DNA from: CAYFNK01 sp964393215
GTDB taxonomy: Archaea; Nanobdellota; Nanobdellia; SCGC-AAA011-G17; PNOQ01
Assembly: GCA_964393215.1 (NCBI GenBank)
Contig: CAYMSW010000033.1
Location: forward strand, 1 to 7,111
Direction of reading: 5' to 3'
Length of the DNA: 7,111 nt
The position numbers and the translations under genes are program-made. Below the pieces are notes generated by a model, which was not told the origin of the DNA, did not search any database, and worked only from the letters and a program-made list of their open reading frames with translations. How positions within the stretch are numbered: the first letter of the stretch is position 1; every line of letters begins with the position of its first letter. Below, in pieces: positions 6,044-7,111 of the stretch.

Positions 6044-7111
6044 TAGTACCTCCCCATTATTCCTTCTTCAATGATTCTTGCAATGCCCTCTACGTTCCTT
6101 ACACTGTAATTCTTCTTGATGATTTCCCTATTGGCCACACCTAACTTTTCCCTCAATTCCGGTGACTTCAGTTGAACAAGAGCCTCGGCCAAGGCCTTGT
6201 GATCATTTTCAAGAATCAAGATTTCAGGAACCAACTCCGGGATTCCAGTGTGATAGGTTGATATAACAGGCTTGCCAAAAAGCATAGCTTCCATCAGGGC
6301 AACTGGAATCCCCTCCTGCACACCTTTTTTTGTGGTTCTTGAGGGAAGGCAAAAAATATCACAATTTTCATAAAGCAATTTTAACAAATCTTCTGAAACC
6401 TTCCCCCAAATAACCACCCTGTCTTCTATATTGCGTTCTTTAACATATTTTTCCACATCAAAATATTCAGTACCCCAGGTTCCTCCGCCTACAATCCAAA
6501 CTTTAAAGTCCTCCATACCTGGTTCCTGAACGGCCTTGAGCAATGTCTCATGGCCCTTTCTTTCCGACCATTCTCCAACTATCAATATCTTTGTCGTCTT
6601 ATCTTCTTTGAAATTGGCGAACAGTCGTACGACTTCAACCTTTTCATCGGGGACATGAAATTGCTTTATGATCCTGATTTTATTGTAATTTGAAATCGTA
6701 ATGATCTTGTAGCATTTATCCAGAGCCTTTTTTGTCAGAGCTATTTTCTGTTTGGTATCTACCATCTCCGCATGAACAAGCACTGTCAACGGAATGCCTG
6801 TTAACAGATGGCAATAATAGCCTATCCAAAGCGCATGCAGTCCTTCAAAGCAATAAATGACGTCTATCAAATCCCTTTTGAGAAATTTCAAAAAATAGAT
6901 AGCAATCAAAAGATGCAATAACCCTTTGTCCCTTAATGCGGATAAAACCATCGAACAAAACACTCTAAGTCTGACAAAACAAATCTTAAAGAGTGCTCGT
7001 AAAAGGGCTATCTTTTCAAATTGTATTACCTTCCAACCAGAATCGGGCAAATAAGATCCTTTCCCGGATCTCATTACGTAGCAATGTACATCAATACCCG
7101 CACCCATTAGT
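6043..7111 (-). CDS. Family 4 glycosyltransferase, WcaL/AmsK-like (5' end outside window)
   Basis: This retaining GT-B enzyme should act at the cytoplasmic membrane in assembling the polysaccharide repeat unit. The C-terminal GT4 domain is complete: ILIVGEWSERKGHETLLKA (174-192, counting from the Met at 7107), VWIVGGGTWG (203-212), the nucleotide-sugar block LYENCDIFCLPSR (245-257) and the E-x7-E motif EGIPVALME (E265, E273) followed by AMLFGKPVISTYHTGIPELV. EGIPVALMEAM is typical of the colanic acid/amylovoran glycosyltransferases WcaL and AmsK. The N-terminal domain begins abruptly at GIDVHCYVMRSG, which normally follows an opening strand and helix of about 20-40 residues, and the codon before the ATG at 7107 is sense (CTA). 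The true start therefore lies beyond 7111. A hydrophobic stretch near residues 32-75 may be a membrane-associating surface. The gene ends in TAATG shared with the epimerase start. Confidence 0.93.
   Translation of the reverse strand, partial: LMGAGIDVHCYVMRSGKGSYLPDSGWKVIQFEKIALLRALFKICFVRLRVFCSMVLSALRDKGLLHLLIAIYFLKFLKRDLIDVIYCFEGLHALWIGYYCHLLTGIPLTVLVHAEMVDTKQKIALTKKALDKCYKIITISNYNKIRIIKQFHVPDEKVEVVRLFANFKEDKTTKILIVGEWSERKGHETLLKAVQEPGMEDFKVWIVGGGTWGTEYFDVEKYVKERNIEDRVVIWGKVSEDLLKLLYENCDIFCLPSRTTKKGVQEGIPVALMEAMLFGKPVISTYHTGIPELVPEILILENDHKALAEALVQLKSPELREKLGVANREIIKKNYSVRNVEGIARIIEEGIMGRY
6049..6055 (-). promoter_or_regulatory. Strong Shine-Dalgarno of the epimerase gene
   Basis: GGGGAGG, the best ribosome-binding site in the window, lies inside the final codons of the GT4 gene and ends five bases before the ATG at 6043. 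Together with the TAATG overlap it indicates stop-restart coupling. Confidence 0.75.

Overview
The window is a piece of a surface-polysaccharide (O-antigen, capsule or exopolysaccharide) biosynthesis locus from a Gram-negative-type bacterium of moderate to low GC. All eight recognisable genes lie on the minus strand, so transcription runs from position 7111 towards 1. Two genes are cut by the window edges: a family 4 glycosyltransferase at the right end loses its N-terminus, and a polysaccharide deacetylase at the left end loses its C-terminal part. The deacetylase resembles the subfamily that accompanies exosortase A (XrtA/EpsH) and PEP-CTERM loci. That fits an environmental Proteobacterium or a relative such as Desulfobacterota or Nitrospirota, but taxonomy cannot be settled from this stretch.

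Reading in transcription order: (1) 7111-6043, GT4 glycosyltransferase, 5' truncated; (2) 6043-5111, UDP-sugar 4-epimerase-like SDR, coupled to the GT4 through a TAATG overlap and a strong Shine-Dalgarno; (3) a 237-bp gap holding a GC-rich island with an imperfect inverted repeat and a short tandem repeat; (4) 4873-1695, a tight four-gene cassette: glucose-1-phosphate cytidylyltransferase (rfbF), CDP-glucose 4,6-dehydratase (rfbG), an RmlC-like cupin epimerase and an RmlD-like reductase, with junctions of +1, -13 and -4 bp; (5) 1646-828, GT2 glycosyltransferase; (6) a 215-bp gap with a very AT-rich core and a possible insertion-sequence scar; (7) 612-1, the deacetylase.

The cassette should make CDP-glucose, dehydrate it to CDP-4-keto-6-deoxyglucose, epimerise it at C5 (and perhaps C3), and reduce the 4-keto group. 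The expected product is a CDP-6-deoxyhexose, probably of L configuration. The usual next enzyme for CDP-3,6-dideoxyhexoses (RfbH) is not in the window. Two details make the branch unusual: the RmlD-like protein has His where the catalytic Tyr of YxxxK should be, and the RmlC-like protein lacks the canonical RGLH catalytic histidine context. The two glycosyltransferases presumably add this or other sugars to a lipid-linked unit, and the deacetylase would modify the finished polymer. No polymerase, flippase or initiating transferase is visible. I saw no RNA gene, CRISPR array or intact mobile element, and no gene-free stretch exceeds 300 bp.
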